Part shown: positions 18,960 to 28,003 of the stretch, one piece after another
How positions within the stretch are numbered: the stretch's first letter is position 1
Layout: the number at the start of each line of letters is the position of its first letter
From: DAHVFK01 sp963755395
GTDB lineage: Bacteria; Pseudomonadota; Gammaproteobacteria; Burkholderiales; SG8-39
Assembly (NCBI GenBank): GCA_963755395.1
Contig: CAVWJJ010000001.1
Span: 186,001-250,000, forward strand
Direction: 5' to 3'
DNA length: 64,000 bases
Position numbers and translations under genes: made by a program
Notes under the pieces: generated by a model
What the model was told of the DNA's origin: nothing
What the model saw: only the letters and a program-made list of their open reading frames with translations
The model's database searches: none

Positions 18960-20648
18960 ATGTCGCCGACGATTTTGCTCAGCGCCGTTTATGCGTCCCT
19001 CGCCCTGTGCGCGCTGGGCCTCGCCTGGCGCGTCTCGGCATGGTTTCGGCTCCGGATCGGTCCGGAGGCGCGCGACGTCGCCTGGTCGCAGCGCGTCGCC
19101 GCGGTGCTCCGCGGCGCGGGCTCGGCGCTCTCCGGCCGCGGGATTGTCCGTCTCCTCGCCGCCTTGCTGCTGGACGTGCTGCTCCTGCGCAGGCTGTTCG
19201 CGAGCGAGAAGCTGCGCTGGACGGGGCATCTGCTCGTCGTGGTCGGCTTCACGCTGCTGCTGTTGATGCACGCGCTCGCGCCGCTGGTGAGCGCGAAGCT
19301 GTTGCCGGGCTACCAGGCGACGCTGGACCCCTATCTCTTCCTGCGCGATCTCTTCGGGGTGATGATCCTGGCCGGCGTGGGGCTGCTCTTGTCCGGACGG
19401 CGGGCGGAATTTCCGCCGCGGCGCCGTCTCATCGACTGGGCCTTCGTGGCGCTCCTGGCGGCGGTCGTCGTCACAGGGTTCCTGTTCGCGGGCTACAAGA
19501 TCGCATCGCCCCGGGCCTTCTACCGCATGACGGAGCAGTTCATCGGTTCGACCGACCCGGTGAAGCTCGAGCCGCTGCGCGCGCTCTGGGCGAGCGAATT
19601 CGGCGTGGCGTTCGGCGACCTGAAGCAGCCGATCGACCCGGACTTGATCGAGCAGGGGCGCAAGATGCAGCGCGAGTCCTGCGCCGCCTGCCATTCGAAG
19701 CCTGCGTCCGCCTTCGTCTCCTACCCGGTCGCGCGCGCACTGGCACCGGTGGAGCGCAGCCTGGATGCGGGGCGCGCGGATGTCTGGCTGCTGACTCTGC
19801 ATGTGTTCGTCTGTTTGCTCGGCCTGGCGAGCCTGGCGTTCACGCGCTTTTTCCACGTGGTGGCGGCCCCCGTCAGCTTGCTGGTCGCGGCCGCGGCGCA
19901 GGATCGGGCGCCCTCGAGCGCCGCTCGCGTTGCGCAGCGGGCGCTGGCGCTGGACGCCTGCGTGCACTGCGGCATCTGCGATGCGCATTGCTCGGTGGCG
20001 CCGGTGGCGCGCTACCTGAACAACGCCTATCTCCTGCCCTCGCACAAACTCGACGCCACCGGCGCGCTCGCCCGCGGCCGGCTGCCGCGCGGCGAGGCCG
20101 ATCCGGTCGCCGAGGGCGCTTTCCTGTGCACCGACTGCGGGCGCTGCACCAACCGCTGCCCGGTCGGGCTGGACCTGGCGGATCTGTGGCAGGCGGGGCG
20201 CGGCGACCTGGCCGCTGCCGGCTTTCCGGGGCCGGCGCAGTGGGTGCAGGCGCGCAGCGCGCTCGCGTGGGCCGAGTCCCTCGCAGCGGGCTCCGCGCTG
20301 CACCCGCCTGCCGATGCCGATGCAGCTTTCGCGCCGCTGTCGGCCGAGCGCGGCTCGTTCTCCCGCTGCGTCCAGTGCCAGACCTGCACCAACGTCTGCC
20401 CGGTGGTGGCGCACAGCATCGACGCCGAGCACGGCGTCGACCTGACGCCGCAGAAGGTGATGAACCTGCTGCGCCTGGGCCTGCGCGATCTCACGCTGGG
20501 TTCGCGCATGGTGTGGGACTGCGCCGGCTGCTACCAGTGCCAGGAGAATTGCCCGCAGGGCATACGCGTGGCCGACATCATGCTGGAGCTGCGCGCGCTT
20601 TCGGTGCATCGGCTGGGTGCCGTGCGCGAGCACAGGAGGTCTTCATGA
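18960..20648 (+). CDS. Membrane electron-transfer fusion: NarI-like cytochrome b domain, c-type heme motif, four [4Fe-4S] motifs (HdrC-like)
   Basis: A 562-residue fusion. Residues 1-290 hold about six hydrophobic segments with histidines suitable as heme b ligands (WTGHLLVVVG, LLMHALAP, LLTLHVFVC, RFFHVVAAP), as in NarI/DsrM/HdrE-type subunits. Between segments 5 and 6, near residue 243, is a c-type heme motif CAACH. The C-terminal half carries four ferredoxin-type cysteine sets: CVHCGICDAHC, CTDCGRCTNRCP, CVQCQTCTNVCP and CAGCYQCQENCP. It sits 4 bases after glpB and overlaps the HdrB-like gene by 4, where glpC would be expected. The likely job is passing electrons from GlpAB to quinone or a c-type carrier; this is inferred from domains and position. 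Confidence 0.85.
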   Translation: MSPTILLSAVYASLALCALGLAWRVSAWFRLRIGPEARDVAWSQRVAAVLRGAGSALSGRGIVRLLAALLLDVLLLRRLFASEKLRWTGHLLVVVGFTLLLLMHALAPLVSAKLLPGYQATLDPYLFLRDLFGVMILAGVGLLLSGRRAEFPPRRRLIDWAFVALLAAVVVTGFLFAGYKIASPRAFYRMTEQFIGSTDPVKLEPLRALWASEFGVAFGDLKQPIDPDLIEQGRKMQRESCAACHSKPASAFVSYPVARALAPVERSLDAGRADVWLLTLHVFVCLLGLASLAFTRFFHVVAAPVSLLVAAAAQDRAPSSAARVAQRALALDACVHCGICDAHCSVAPVARYLNNAYLLPSHKLDATGALARGRLPRGEADPVAEGAFLCTDCGRCTNRCPVGLDLADLWQAGRGDLAAAGFPGPAQWVQARSALAWAESLAAGSALHPPADADAAFAPLSAERGSFSRCVQCQTCTNVCPVVAHSIDAEHGVDLTPQKVMNLLRLGLRDLTLGSRMVWDCAGCYQCQENCPQGIRVADIMLELRALSVHRLGAVREHRRSS

Positions 20649-21451
20649 AGTACGCGCTGTTCGCCGGCTGCAGGGCTTCGGGACAGCTGACGGCGTACGA
20701 ACTGTCGGCGCGCGCCGTGCTCGGCCATCTCGGCGTGACCCTGGTCGATCTCGAGTTCGACTGCTGCGGCTATCCCGCCCGGGACGTCAGCCGCGACGCC
20801 TTCGTCGTCGCCGCGGCCCGTAATCTGGCCCTCGCCGAGCGCGCAGGCGTCGACCTGCTTGCGCTCTCGAGCTGCTGCTTCGGCACGCTGCGCCACGCGA
20901 TCCGGTTTCTCGGCGAGGACGCGGCGCTGCGCGCGCGCGTCGCGCGGGAGCTCGCCGCACAAGGCCTCGCCTGGTCGGGAAAAAGCGCGGTCGAGCATCT
21001 GCTGCAGGTGCTGGCCCGAGACGTAGGCTTCGACGCGATCGCCGCCGCGGTACGCGCGCCGAGCGCGGGCCTGCGGGTCGCCGCCCAGTACGGCTGCCAC
21101 GCGCTGCGCCCGGGCGACGTGACCGGATTGGACAACCCGATGGCGCCGACGGTGTTCGAGACCTTGCTAAGCTTGATCGGCGCGACGCCGGTCGACTGGC
21201 CCCGCCGCCTCGATTGCTGCGGCGACCCGCTGCACCAGGCGGACGCGGCGCTGTCGGAGCGCATGGCGCGGGCCAAGATCGCCGACGCGCTCGACTCGGG
21301 CGCCGAGGCGATCTGCTCGGCCTGCGCTCACTGCCACTTGCGCTTCGACGCGGTTCAGGCGGACCGCAGCGAGCCGTCGATTCGCACCTTGCTCTACACT
21401 CAGCTTCTCGGCCTGGCGATGGGGCTGCCCGCGAAATCTCTCGGCCTGTAG
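20645..21451 (+). CDS. HdrB-like CCG-domain iron-sulfur protein
   Basis: A 268-residue protein with two cysteine-rich CCG domains. The first has FAGC (Cys9), DCCGYPARD (Cys40-41) and SSCC near residue 80; the second has QYGCHAL, LDCCGDPLH and ICSACAHCHL. Such domains bind the noncubane [4Fe-4S] clusters of HdrB and also form the C-terminal part of GlpC. A strong AGGAGGT site precedes the ATG, which overlaps the upstream stop. Together with the preceding protein it amounts to a split, membrane-anchored GlpC. Its partner and electron direction are inferred; no substrate disulfide is implied. Confidence 0.87.
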   Translation: MKYALFAGCRASGQLTAYELSARAVLGHLGVTLVDLEFDCCGYPARDVSRDAFVVAAARNLALAERAGVDLLALSSCCFGTLRHAIRFLGEDAALRARVARELAAQGLAWSGKSAVEHLLQVLARDVGFDAIAAAVRAPSAGLRVAAQYGCHALRPGDVTGLDNPMAPTVFETLLSLIGATPVDWPRRLDCCGDPLHQADAALSERMARAKIADALDSGAEAICSACAHCHLRFDAVQADRSEPSIRTLLYTQLLGLAMGLPAKSLGL

Positions 21452-21470
21452 CGGGCAACCGGCGCGCCGC

Positions 21471-22334
21471 TCAAGCCGGAAGCGCCTCTGCCTTTCTGAC
21501 TTGCTCGCGCCGGTAGCGGCTGAGCTCGCGCGGCGTGCGCAGCGGCGTGCCGAACAGTCTCGACAGGTTGTGCAGAATCATGTCGGTGACCTTCTTCTCC
21601 CAGCCCTTGTCGAAGCGGATCTGGCTGTCGAGCCAGCGCTCTAGCCAGGCCGGATCCGGCAGGCGGCTTTGCACCGTATCGCGCGGATAGAGCTCGCGAT
21701 TGACGTGCAGGTTGGTCGGGTGCAGCGGCTTCCCCGCGCGCCCCACCGCCGTCATCAGCACGCCCATGCGCGCGAAGGCGCTGCGCGCCTCGTCGCCGGA
21801 GCGCGCCAGCGCGCGGCGCATGTACTGCAGGTAGGCGCCGCCGTGGCGCGCCTCGTCGCGCGCGATCAGGCCGTAGATGTGCTTCAGCACCGGCTCGCTG
21901 TGCCATTCCGCCGCGCAGCGGTACCAGTGATTGAGGCGGATTTCGCCGCAGAAGTGCAGCATCAGCGTCTCGAGCGGCGGCGCGGGGTCGAACGGAAAGC
22001 GCACCGCGTGCAGCTCCGCCTCGGTGGGCGACAGGTCGGGGCGGAAGCGGCGCAGGTATTCGAGCAGCACCAGCGCGTGCTTCTGCTCCTCGAAGAACCA
22101 GACCGACATGAAGGCGCTGAAGTCGCTGTCGTGGCGGTTGTCGCGCAGGAACATCTCGGTCGCCGGCAGCGCCGCCCACTCGGTGATGGCGTTCATCTTG
22201 ACCGTCAGCGCCTGCTCGTCGCTCAGGAGCCCGGCGTCGAACTTGTCCCACGGCACGTCGCGCCTCATGTCCCAGCGCGCGCGCTCGAGGGATTTGAACA
22301 GGTCGGGGTACAGCATCGTCGGGGGCGCGCTCAT
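21471..22334 (-). CDS. Ferritin-like diiron protein of unknown function
   Basis: A 287-residue protein, predicted mainly helical. Two carboxylate-histidine motifs typical of diiron four-helix bundles are seen: FFEEQKH near residue 83 and ARDEARHGGAYLQY near residue 160, with further Glu candidates (LPATEMFL and CGEIRLNHW). This resembles the acyl-ACP-desaturase/ferritin superfamily, but no specific reaction can be assigned. An ATG 7 codons upstream (22355) is possible; 22334 gives MSAPPTMLYPD. The gene lies 30 bases after ugpQ on the same strand and converges on the HdrB-like gene with a 19-base gap. Confidence 0.75.
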   Translation of the reverse strand: MSAPPTMLYPDLFKSLERARWDMRRDVPWDKFDAGLLSDEQALTVKMNAITEWAALPATEMFLRDNRHDSDFSAFMSVWFFEEQKHALVLLEYLRRFRPDLSPTEAELHAVRFPFDPAPPLETLMLHFCGEIRLNHWYRCAAEWHSEPVLKHIYGLIARDEARHGGAYLQYMRRALARSGDEARSAFARMGVLMTAVGRAGKPLHPTNLHVNRELYPRDTVQSRLPDPAWLERWLDSQIRFDKGWEKKVTDMILHNLSRLFGTPLRTPRELSRYRREQVRKAEALPA

Positions 22335-22364
22335 CTGCCCCCATTGTGACACCATCCGGGCGGC

Positions 22365-23105
22365 CTAGGAGAATTGCGGCCCGATGCGCTTGAGCGCGTC
22401 GGTCACCAGACAGTCGATCCCCCAGCGCAGCAGCTTGCGCGCCGAGCGCCGGTCGTTGACCGTCCAGCACAGCAGCGCGTAGCCGGCGACGTGCACCGCC
22501 TCGGCGAGGCGCAGATTGAGCGCACGGTAGTTGCAATGCAGCGACACGCACTCCAGGTCGTGCAGCGTTTCGCGCCACTGCGGCGGGATGCGCCCGACCA
22601 GCAGCCCGCGCGGGATCTCGGGCGCGGCGCTGCGCGCCGCGGCGAGCGCGACCGGGGAGAACGACGACAGGAGCGGCGGCTGCGCCGCGCCGCGCCAGAG
22701 CTCGCGCGCCATGCGCGCCGCCGCTTCGCCGGTGCGGCGCTCGTAGCCGGTCGCGGGCTTGATCTCGACGTTCGCCCACAGCCCGAGCTCGCGGCACAGC
22801 CGCGCCGCCTGCTCGAAGCTCGGGATGCGCTCGCCGCGCCACTTCGGCCCGTGCCAGTGGCCGGCGTCGAGCTCGAGGATCTCCTTGTAGGGCGTGGTGG
22901 CGACGCTGCCGACGCTGCCCGCGGTGCGGGTGAGCGTCTGGTCGTGCATCAGCACCGGCGTGCCGTCGCCCGCGAGCATGACGTCGAACTCGACGCCCTT
23001 GAAGCCGAGCGAGGCGCCGAAGCGGATCGCGCCGAGCGTGTTCTCCGGCGCAAGTTTGCCACCGCCGCGGTGCGCCAGGATGCGCGGATAGGGCCAGGCG
23101 CTCAT
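22365..23105 (-). CDS. ugpQ: Glycerophosphodiester phosphodiesterase, cytoplasmic
   Basis: A 246-residue GDPD without a signal peptide, so cytoplasmic like UgpQ. It hydrolyses imported glycerophosphodiesters to G3P plus an alcohol. The catalytic region ILAHRGGGKLAPENTLGAI and the metal-binding GVEFDVMLAGDGTPVLMHD are conserved. It lies 4 bases after the DUF47 gene in the same run as the Ugp permeases and Pit, which supports the UgpQ assignment and a route from diester uptake to G3P. Confidence 0.93.
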   Translation of the reverse strand: MSAWPYPRILAHRGGGKLAPENTLGAIRFGASLGFKGVEFDVMLAGDGTPVLMHDQTLTRTAGSVGSVATTPYKEILELDAGHWHGPKWRGERIPSFEQAARLCRELGLWANVEIKPATGYERRTGEAAARMARELWRGAAQPPLLSSFSPVALAAARSAAPEIPRGLLVGRIPPQWRETLHDLECVSLHCNYRALNLRLAEAVHVAGYALLCWTVNDRRSARKLLRWGIDCLVTDALKRIGPQFS

Positions 23106-23109
23106 GCTG

Positions 23110-23736
23110 TCAGGCGAGCTTCATGACGACCATGCCGAATACGTTCGCTGCCGAGTCCGCGCGGTCGGACATATTGGAGATGTGCCGGTAAACCTCACGC
23201 CGATAGAATAGCGCAGGTAGCGCCGCCGGATCGGTCGCTCCGGCGAACAGCTCCTTGATCGCCGACCGGTATTCGCGCTCGACCTTGCGCTCCTTCTCGC
23301 GCACTTCGCGCGCGTGATCGCCCGCGACGCGCGGGTTCTGCGCCAGGCGCATGATCGCCGCCTGCAGCTCCTCGGCTTCCTCGCGCACCAGGCGCACCAT
23401 GTAGCGGATGTGGGCGTCGGCGTCGACCTTGAGGATCGCCATCTCCTCCAGCGTCGTGAGCGCGTAGGTGACCATGTCCTCGTAGCAGTGCGACAGATTG
23501 AAGATATCCTCGCGGTCTAGCGGCGTAATGAACGTCTTGTGCAGCTCGTCGATCAGCACGCGGCGCAGCTCGCTCGCCTCCTCCGCCAGCCGGCGCAGCG
23601 CCGCGACGCCGCGCTCGTCGACCTCCTCGATTCCCGCTTCGAGGAAGCGAACGCCCTCGATGGTCTTCGCCGCCTGCTCGACCAGCATCGAGATGAACTT
23701 GTTCTTTTCGCTCAGGCCGCGTTCAAACCAGCTCAT
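23110..23736 (-). CDS. DUF47-family PhoU-like protein, Pit accessory
   Basis: A 208-residue all-helical protein of the DUF47/PhoU-like family. It starts MSWFERGLSEKNKFISMLVE and has conserved ITPLDREDIFNLSHCYEDMV and RREVYRHISNMSDRADSAAN blocks. Members are usually encoded next to pit and influence low-affinity phosphate transport. The start overlaps the pit stop by one base (ATGA arrangement), giving translational coupling. Precise biochemical function is not established. Confidence 0.9.
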   Translation of the reverse strand: MSWFERGLSEKNKFISMLVEQAAKTIEGVRFLEAGIEEVDERGVAALRRLAEEASELRRVLIDELHKTFITPLDREDIFNLSHCYEDMVTYALTTLEEMAILKVDADAHIRYMVRLVREEAEELQAAIMRLAQNPRVAGDHAREVREKERKVEREYRSAIKELFAGATDPAALPALFYRREVYRHISNMSDRADSAANVFGMVVMKLA

Positions 23737-24764
23737 CAGTGCACCCCCACTCCGCCAATCCTCCCGAGGAGCGCATCGATCGCCCAGTAGAGCGGGGCCG
23801 CGAGAAGCGCCGCCGCCGGCACCGTGAGGAGCCACGCGACCGCGAGGTCGCCGAGCAGCGCCCAGCGTACCTTCGATTTGCGCTCGGCAGCGCCCGCGCC
23901 GAGGATCGAAGCGCTCACCACCTGGGTCGTGCTCACCGGCCCACCCGCGAGCGAGGCCGCGAGTATCACCGCGGCGGAGGAGACCTGCGCCGTGAATCCG
24001 TGGATCGGACGCACGCGGTAGAAACCAACACCGAGCGTGCGGATGATACGCCAGCCCCCGAACGCGGTGCCGAGCCCGATTGCCGACGCGCACAACGTGA
24101 CTACCCACCAGGGCACGACGAAGTGCTCGCTGAAGCCGAGCATGAGCAATCCGAGCGCGATGACGCCCATGGTCTTCTGCGCATCGTTCCCGCCGTGGCT
24201 GAGCGCGAGCGCCGCGCCGCTGATGATCTGGATGCGCGACAGCGCTATCGAGGCGCGCGGCGTCGCGTCTCGCAATGCCCAGCGAGTGGCCTGCATGACG
24301 GCGAGCGCCACTGCGAAACCGAGCACGGGCGAAACGCAAAGCGCGACGCCGACCTTCTCCAGGCCGTGCAGCTGAATAGCGCTTGGGCCGCCGGCAGCGG
24401 CGGCCGCGCCGACGATTCCGCCCAGCAGCGCGTGCGAGGAGCTCACCGGAATGCCGAAATACCAGGTCACGAGGTCCCACAGGCTCGCGGCCCCGAGCGC
24501 CGCGAATACGACCGCGATGTCGATCGCCTCGGGTCGCGCCACCTCGGCGCCGACGGTCTCCGCCACCGCCACGCCGAGCAGGAACGGACCGGCGAAGTTC
24601 GCCGCCGCCGCGAGCACGAGCGCCCCGCGCTCGCTCATCGCCTGGGAGGCCATGAGCGTGGCGACGACGTTCGCGCTGTCGTGAAAGCCGTTCAGGAAGT
24701 CGAACGTGAGCGCGAGCGCGAGCAGCGCGGCGAGCAGCAGGAGCGATTCGGGACCGTGCGTCAT
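23736..24764 (-). CDS. pit: Low-affinity inorganic phosphate transporter, PiT family
   Basis: A 342-residue membrane protein with about ten hydrophobic segments. The two PiT repeats show as FLNGFHDSANVVATLMAS near the N-terminus and SHGGNDAQKTMGVIALGL in the second half. PiT carriers move phosphate, often as metal phosphate, with protons or sodium. The gene lies 15 bases after a Ugp permease and is coupled to a DUF47 gene, so it probably balances phosphate when phosphorylated glycerol compounds are used as carbon source. Confidence 0.93.
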   Translation of the reverse strand: MTHGPESLLLLAALLALALTFDFLNGFHDSANVVATLMASQAMSERGALVLAAAANFAGPFLLGVAVAETVGAEVARPEAIDIAVVFAALGAASLWDLVTWYFGIPVSSSHALLGGIVGAAAAAGGPSAIQLHGLEKVGVALCVSPVLGFAVALAVMQATRWALRDATPRASIALSRIQIISGAALALSHGGNDAQKTMGVIALGLLMLGFSEHFVVPWWVVTLCASAIGLGTAFGGWRIIRTLGVGFYRVRPIHGFTAQVSSAAVILAASLAGGPVSTTQVVSASILGAGAAERKSKVRWALLGDLAVAWLLTVPAAALLAAPLYWAIDALLGRIGGVGVH

Positions 24765-24779
24765 ATGCGTGCCGGCCGC

Positions 24780-25608
24780 CTATTTGGCGGTTTGCATCGC
24801 GATCCCCTCGGCGAAGCTCTTGCGGAACGCGATCAGCACCACGAGCGGGGGGAGCATCGACACGATCGTGCCGGCCATGATGACGTTCCACGCCGGCGAG
24901 ATCTGGTCGGTGGCGATCAGCATCTTGAGCCCTATCTGCACCACGCGCATGTCCGCGGTGTTGGTCACGATCAGGGGCCACAGGTACTGGCTCCACATGA
25001 AGATGAACTCGATCACGAACAGCGCGGCGATGTTGGTGCGTGAGACGGGAACCAGAACGTCCCAGAAGTAGCGCAGCGGTCCGGCGCCGTCCATGCGCGC
25101 CGCGTCCGGCAGGTCGCGCGGCACGGTGAGGAAGAACTGCCGGAACAGCAGGATTCCCGTCGTGCTGGCGAAGAACGGGAACATCAGCGCCGAGTAGGTG
25201 TTGATCCAGTGGAAGTCCGCCATCATTTCGTAGGTCGGCAGGATTCGCACCGGCAGCGGAAGCATCTGCGTGACCATGGTCATCGGGAACAGAAGCGCCC
25301 GGCCGCGGAATCTGAAGTGCGTGTAGGCGAACGCGGCCATCAGCGACAGGACGATCTTGACCACCGCCGCGCCGGCCGAGATGACGGAGGTGACGAAGAA
25401 CAGTCTGCCCATGTTGACGCGATTCCAGGCCTCGACCACGTTGTTCCACAGCTCGCTGCCGGGAACGAGCCGGGGCGGGTAGACATAGGCCTGCTGGAAC
25501 GTCAGGGTGCTCACCATCAGGGCGTAGAACACCGGAAATGCGATGATCACCACGAGCGCGATCAGCGCGGCGTGAGTCGCGCCCGCTTTCCAGCTGCCTG
25601 GGTGTCAT
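24780..25608 (-). CDS. ABC sugar/G3P permease, UgpE-like, set 1 (one frameshift)
   Basis: An inner-membrane permease of the MalG/UgpE family. The EAA loop reads DAARMDGAGPLRYFWDVLVP, after VRILPTYEMMADFHWINTYS. The likely start is the ATG ending at 25608 (MTPRQLESG); conserved sequence (THAALIALVVIIAFPVF) continues in the next frame. The span is 829 bases, one above a multiple of three, so one inserted base near 25585 explains it and gives about 275 residues as in UgpE. It is followed by pit and preceded 12 bases upstream by its partner permease. Confidence 0.85.
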
Positions 25609-25620
25609 CCGGCCGGCTCC

Positions 25621-26527
25621 CTAGCGCGCATAGATCGCCTTGCGGGTGGCGAAGTGCAACTGGATGACCGCCGCCACCGAGATCACGACGAATACGATGC
25701 AGGACTCGGCCGACGCCGCACCGGTGTCGAGGTAGAGGAACGCATCCCGGTAGAGCTTGTAGATGAGGATGTTGGTCGCGTCCCCCGGGCCCGCCATGGG
25801 TCATGATGTCGATCAGGCCGAAGACCTGGAAGAAGGCGTAGATCATGTTGACGAACAGGAGGAACGTCGTCGTCGGCGACAGCATCGGGAAGGTGATGTC
25901 CCAGAATGTCCGCCACGGGCCCGCCCCGTCCACCCGCGCCGCGTCGACGAATTCCTCGGGAATGTTCTGCAGCCCGGCGAGGAAGAACACGATGTTGTAG
26001 CCGAGCATCTTCCAGGTCGCTGCCGCCGAAACGACCAACAGCGCGAGCGAGCCGTTCGTCATCCAGTTCATCAGGTAGCCGCCGGACAGCTTGGCGACGA
26101 CGAACGGCACGATCCCGGTCGCCGGGGCGAACATCAGGGCCCAGATCGCACCTGCGACCGCCGGCGAAAGGGCGTAGGTCCAGATCAGCGCGATCTGGTA
26201 GAAGCCTCGTCCCCGGATCTTCTGGTTGAGCAGGTGCGCGACCGCGAGCGAGACGCTCAGCCCGACCAGCATCACGAACCCGGCGAACGTCAGCGTGGCG
26301 AGCGCGCTGGCGCGGAAGTCCGGCGAGGAGAACAGGCGCGCGTAGTTGCGCAGCCCGACGTAGACGGTCTTCGTGCCGAAAGCCGTGGACGCGAAGAAGG
26401 ACTCCTTCACGCTCTGCAGGAACGGGAAGACCAGGAATACGACGATCACCGCCACCGACGGCAGAATCAGGAGGTAGGGCAGCAGCGGGTGGCCCGGGAA
26501 CCTCTCCTCCTCGACGACGTTCTCCAT
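25621..26527 (-). CDS. ABC sugar/G3P permease, UgpA-like, set 1 (one frameshift)
   Basis: An inner-membrane permease of the MalF/UgpA family, about 301 residues. It starts MENVVEEERFPGHPLLPYLL. The EAA loop is VDAARVDGAGPWRTFWDITF. After IMTHGGPG the sequence leaves frame at a run of five G (25795 region); deleting one G restores DATNILIYKLYRDAFLYLDT and the UgpA-type ending FATRKAIYAR at a TAG. The length is 907 bases, one above a multiple of three, as expected for one insertion. It lies between the first ugpB and the UgpE-like gene. Confidence 0.87.
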
Positions 26528-26592
26528 CGGCGCGATGATAGCCGGTGTGCCGCCGGGACGCGCGTCTGCCCGTCCCGGCGTGGGATGAACCG

Positions 26593-27909
26593 CTAGCGGT
26601 TCATCTGGGCAAAGTCGGACAGCAAGCGATCGGCCTTGCGCGCCGCTTCGTCCACCGCAGCCTTGGGCGAAAGCTGACCCGCGACGGCCTTCTCGATCGC
26701 GGTGCGCTCGAACTCGCGCACCTGCACGAACGGTCCCATCCGAACGCCGGTGGCGGCGGCGGTGTCGCGCCGGCCGGAAAGAATCTGTAGGAAGGCGGTG
26801 AGGTAGTTCTGATCCTTGCTGAACCAGCCTTCGCCGAGCAGCTCCTGCACCGCGGCATTGACACTCGGGAAGTAACCGGTTCCCTTGTGCCACTCAACCG
26901 CAACCTTGGTTTGCCCGAGATACTTGAAGAACTCCCACACCGCGCGCAGCTGCTCCTTGCTCTGCCCCTTGGTGACCCAGAGGCTCGCGCCGCCGATCAC
27001 CGAGTTGCCGCGCGGATAGCCTTCGAAGCGCGGCAGGAAGGCCGTCCCCACCCGGAAGGGCGAACCCTTCTCGATGCCCGCGAGCGAAGACGTCGACTGG
27101 ATCAGCATCGCGATCTGCCCGCTCTGGAACGCCGCGTTCGCCGAGTATTCCGGTCCGCCGTAGATGAAGATGTTCTCCTTGCCGAGCCGCGCCCAGGTGT
27201 CGATGACCTTCACGCCGAAATCGCTGTTGAACAGCACTTTCGTGGCCAACCCCTTGCGCCCGTTCTCGTTGTTGGTGAACAGCTGGTTGTGGACCGCGAA
27301 CATCTGCTCGAACGTCCAGTCCGGCCAGCCGAACGAGAGCACGTGCTTGACCGCGCCGCTCGCGAGCAGCTTCTTGCCGTCGGCCTCGAGCTCTTCCCAG
27401 GTCGCCGGCGGGCGGTTCGGATCGAGGCCGGCCTTCGCGTACAGATCCTTGTTGTAGTACATGATCTCGCTCGAGGAGTTGAACGGCAACGACCAGAGAT
27501 GGCCGTCCGCCTCGTAATAGTGCGTGATCGGAATCACGTATTGCGCCCAGTCCCAGGTTTCCCCCACCATTCCGGGTATCTGGTACACGGGAGTGACCGC
27601 ACCGCTCGAGAGCATGGTCTGGGTCCCGACCTCGTAGGACTGGACGATGGTGGGCGCCGTGTGCGAGCGATATGCCGTGATGTACTTGGTCAGGGTCTCT
27701 TCATAGCTTCCGGTATAGAGCGCCTTCAGCTCGATGTCGGGATGGGCGGCGTTGAAGTCCTTGACGATCGCATCCACAACCTTGCCGTTGCTGCCGCTCA
27801 TCGCGTGCCACCACGTGATCTCGACCTTCCCGCGGCAGAGCCGCCGGCGGCGCGAGGCAGCGCCGAGCGCCGCGACCAGCCCGGCCAACAACCATCGCTT
27901 GATTTTCAT
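26593..27909 (-). CDS. Periplasmic G3P/glycerophosphodiester-binding protein, UgpB-like, set 1
   Basis: An extracellular solute-binding family 1 protein of 438 residues, the length of E. coli UgpB. UgpB-type blocks include VEITWWHAMSG, YEETLTKYITAYRSHTAPTI, SYEVGTQTMLSSGAV, GASLWVTKGQSKEQLRAVW and GTGYFPSVNAAVQELL. The signal peptide starts MKIKRWLLAGLVAALGAAS but then reads RRRR; this could reflect two compensating base errors. Promoter and FNR-type signals lie just upstream, so this set can be expressed apart from ugpC. Substrate is inferred from similarity and neighbours. Confidence 0.88.
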   Translation of the reverse strand: MKIKRWLLAGLVAALGAASRRRRLCRGKVEITWWHAMSGSNGKVVDAIVKDFNAAHPDIELKALYTGSYEETLTKYITAYRSHTAPTIVQSYEVGTQTMLSSGAVTPVYQIPGMVGETWDWAQYVIPITHYYEADGHLWSLPFNSSSEIMYYNKDLYAKAGLDPNRPPATWEELEADGKKLLASGAVKHVLSFGWPDWTFEQMFAVHNQLFTNNENGRKGLATKVLFNSDFGVKVIDTWARLGKENIFIYGGPEYSANAAFQSGQIAMLIQSTSSLAGIEKGSPFRVGTAFLPRFEGYPRGNSVIGGASLWVTKGQSKEQLRAVWEFFKYLGQTKVAVEWHKGTGYFPSVNAAVQELLGEGWFSKDQNYLTAFLQILSGRRDTAAATGVRMGPFVQVREFERTAIEKAVAGQLSPKAAVDEAARKADRLLSDFAQMNR

Positions 27910-27993
27910 TGCGGGCCTCCCGTATCCACGCCGCCCGCGCGTGATTACCCGGGCGGACGTCGATACTTATAGCCCTGAAAACTCACCCCGCGC

Positions 27994-28003
27994 TTGATAC
28001 AGG

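Noticed and set aside
18120..20633. 837-codon minus-strand open frame opposite glpB and the HdrC-like gene
   Set aside because: Shadow of strongly conserved plus-strand genes with clear cysteine motifs; no motif of its own.
16421..21451. Single 1676-codon plus-strand frame that seems to fuse glpA-region sequence, glpB and the HdrB-like protein
   Set aside because: The frame is a chance concatenation: out-of-frame shadow over glpA and the HdrC-like gene, true frame only for the 5' part of glpB and for the HdrB-like gene, each of which has its own start signal.
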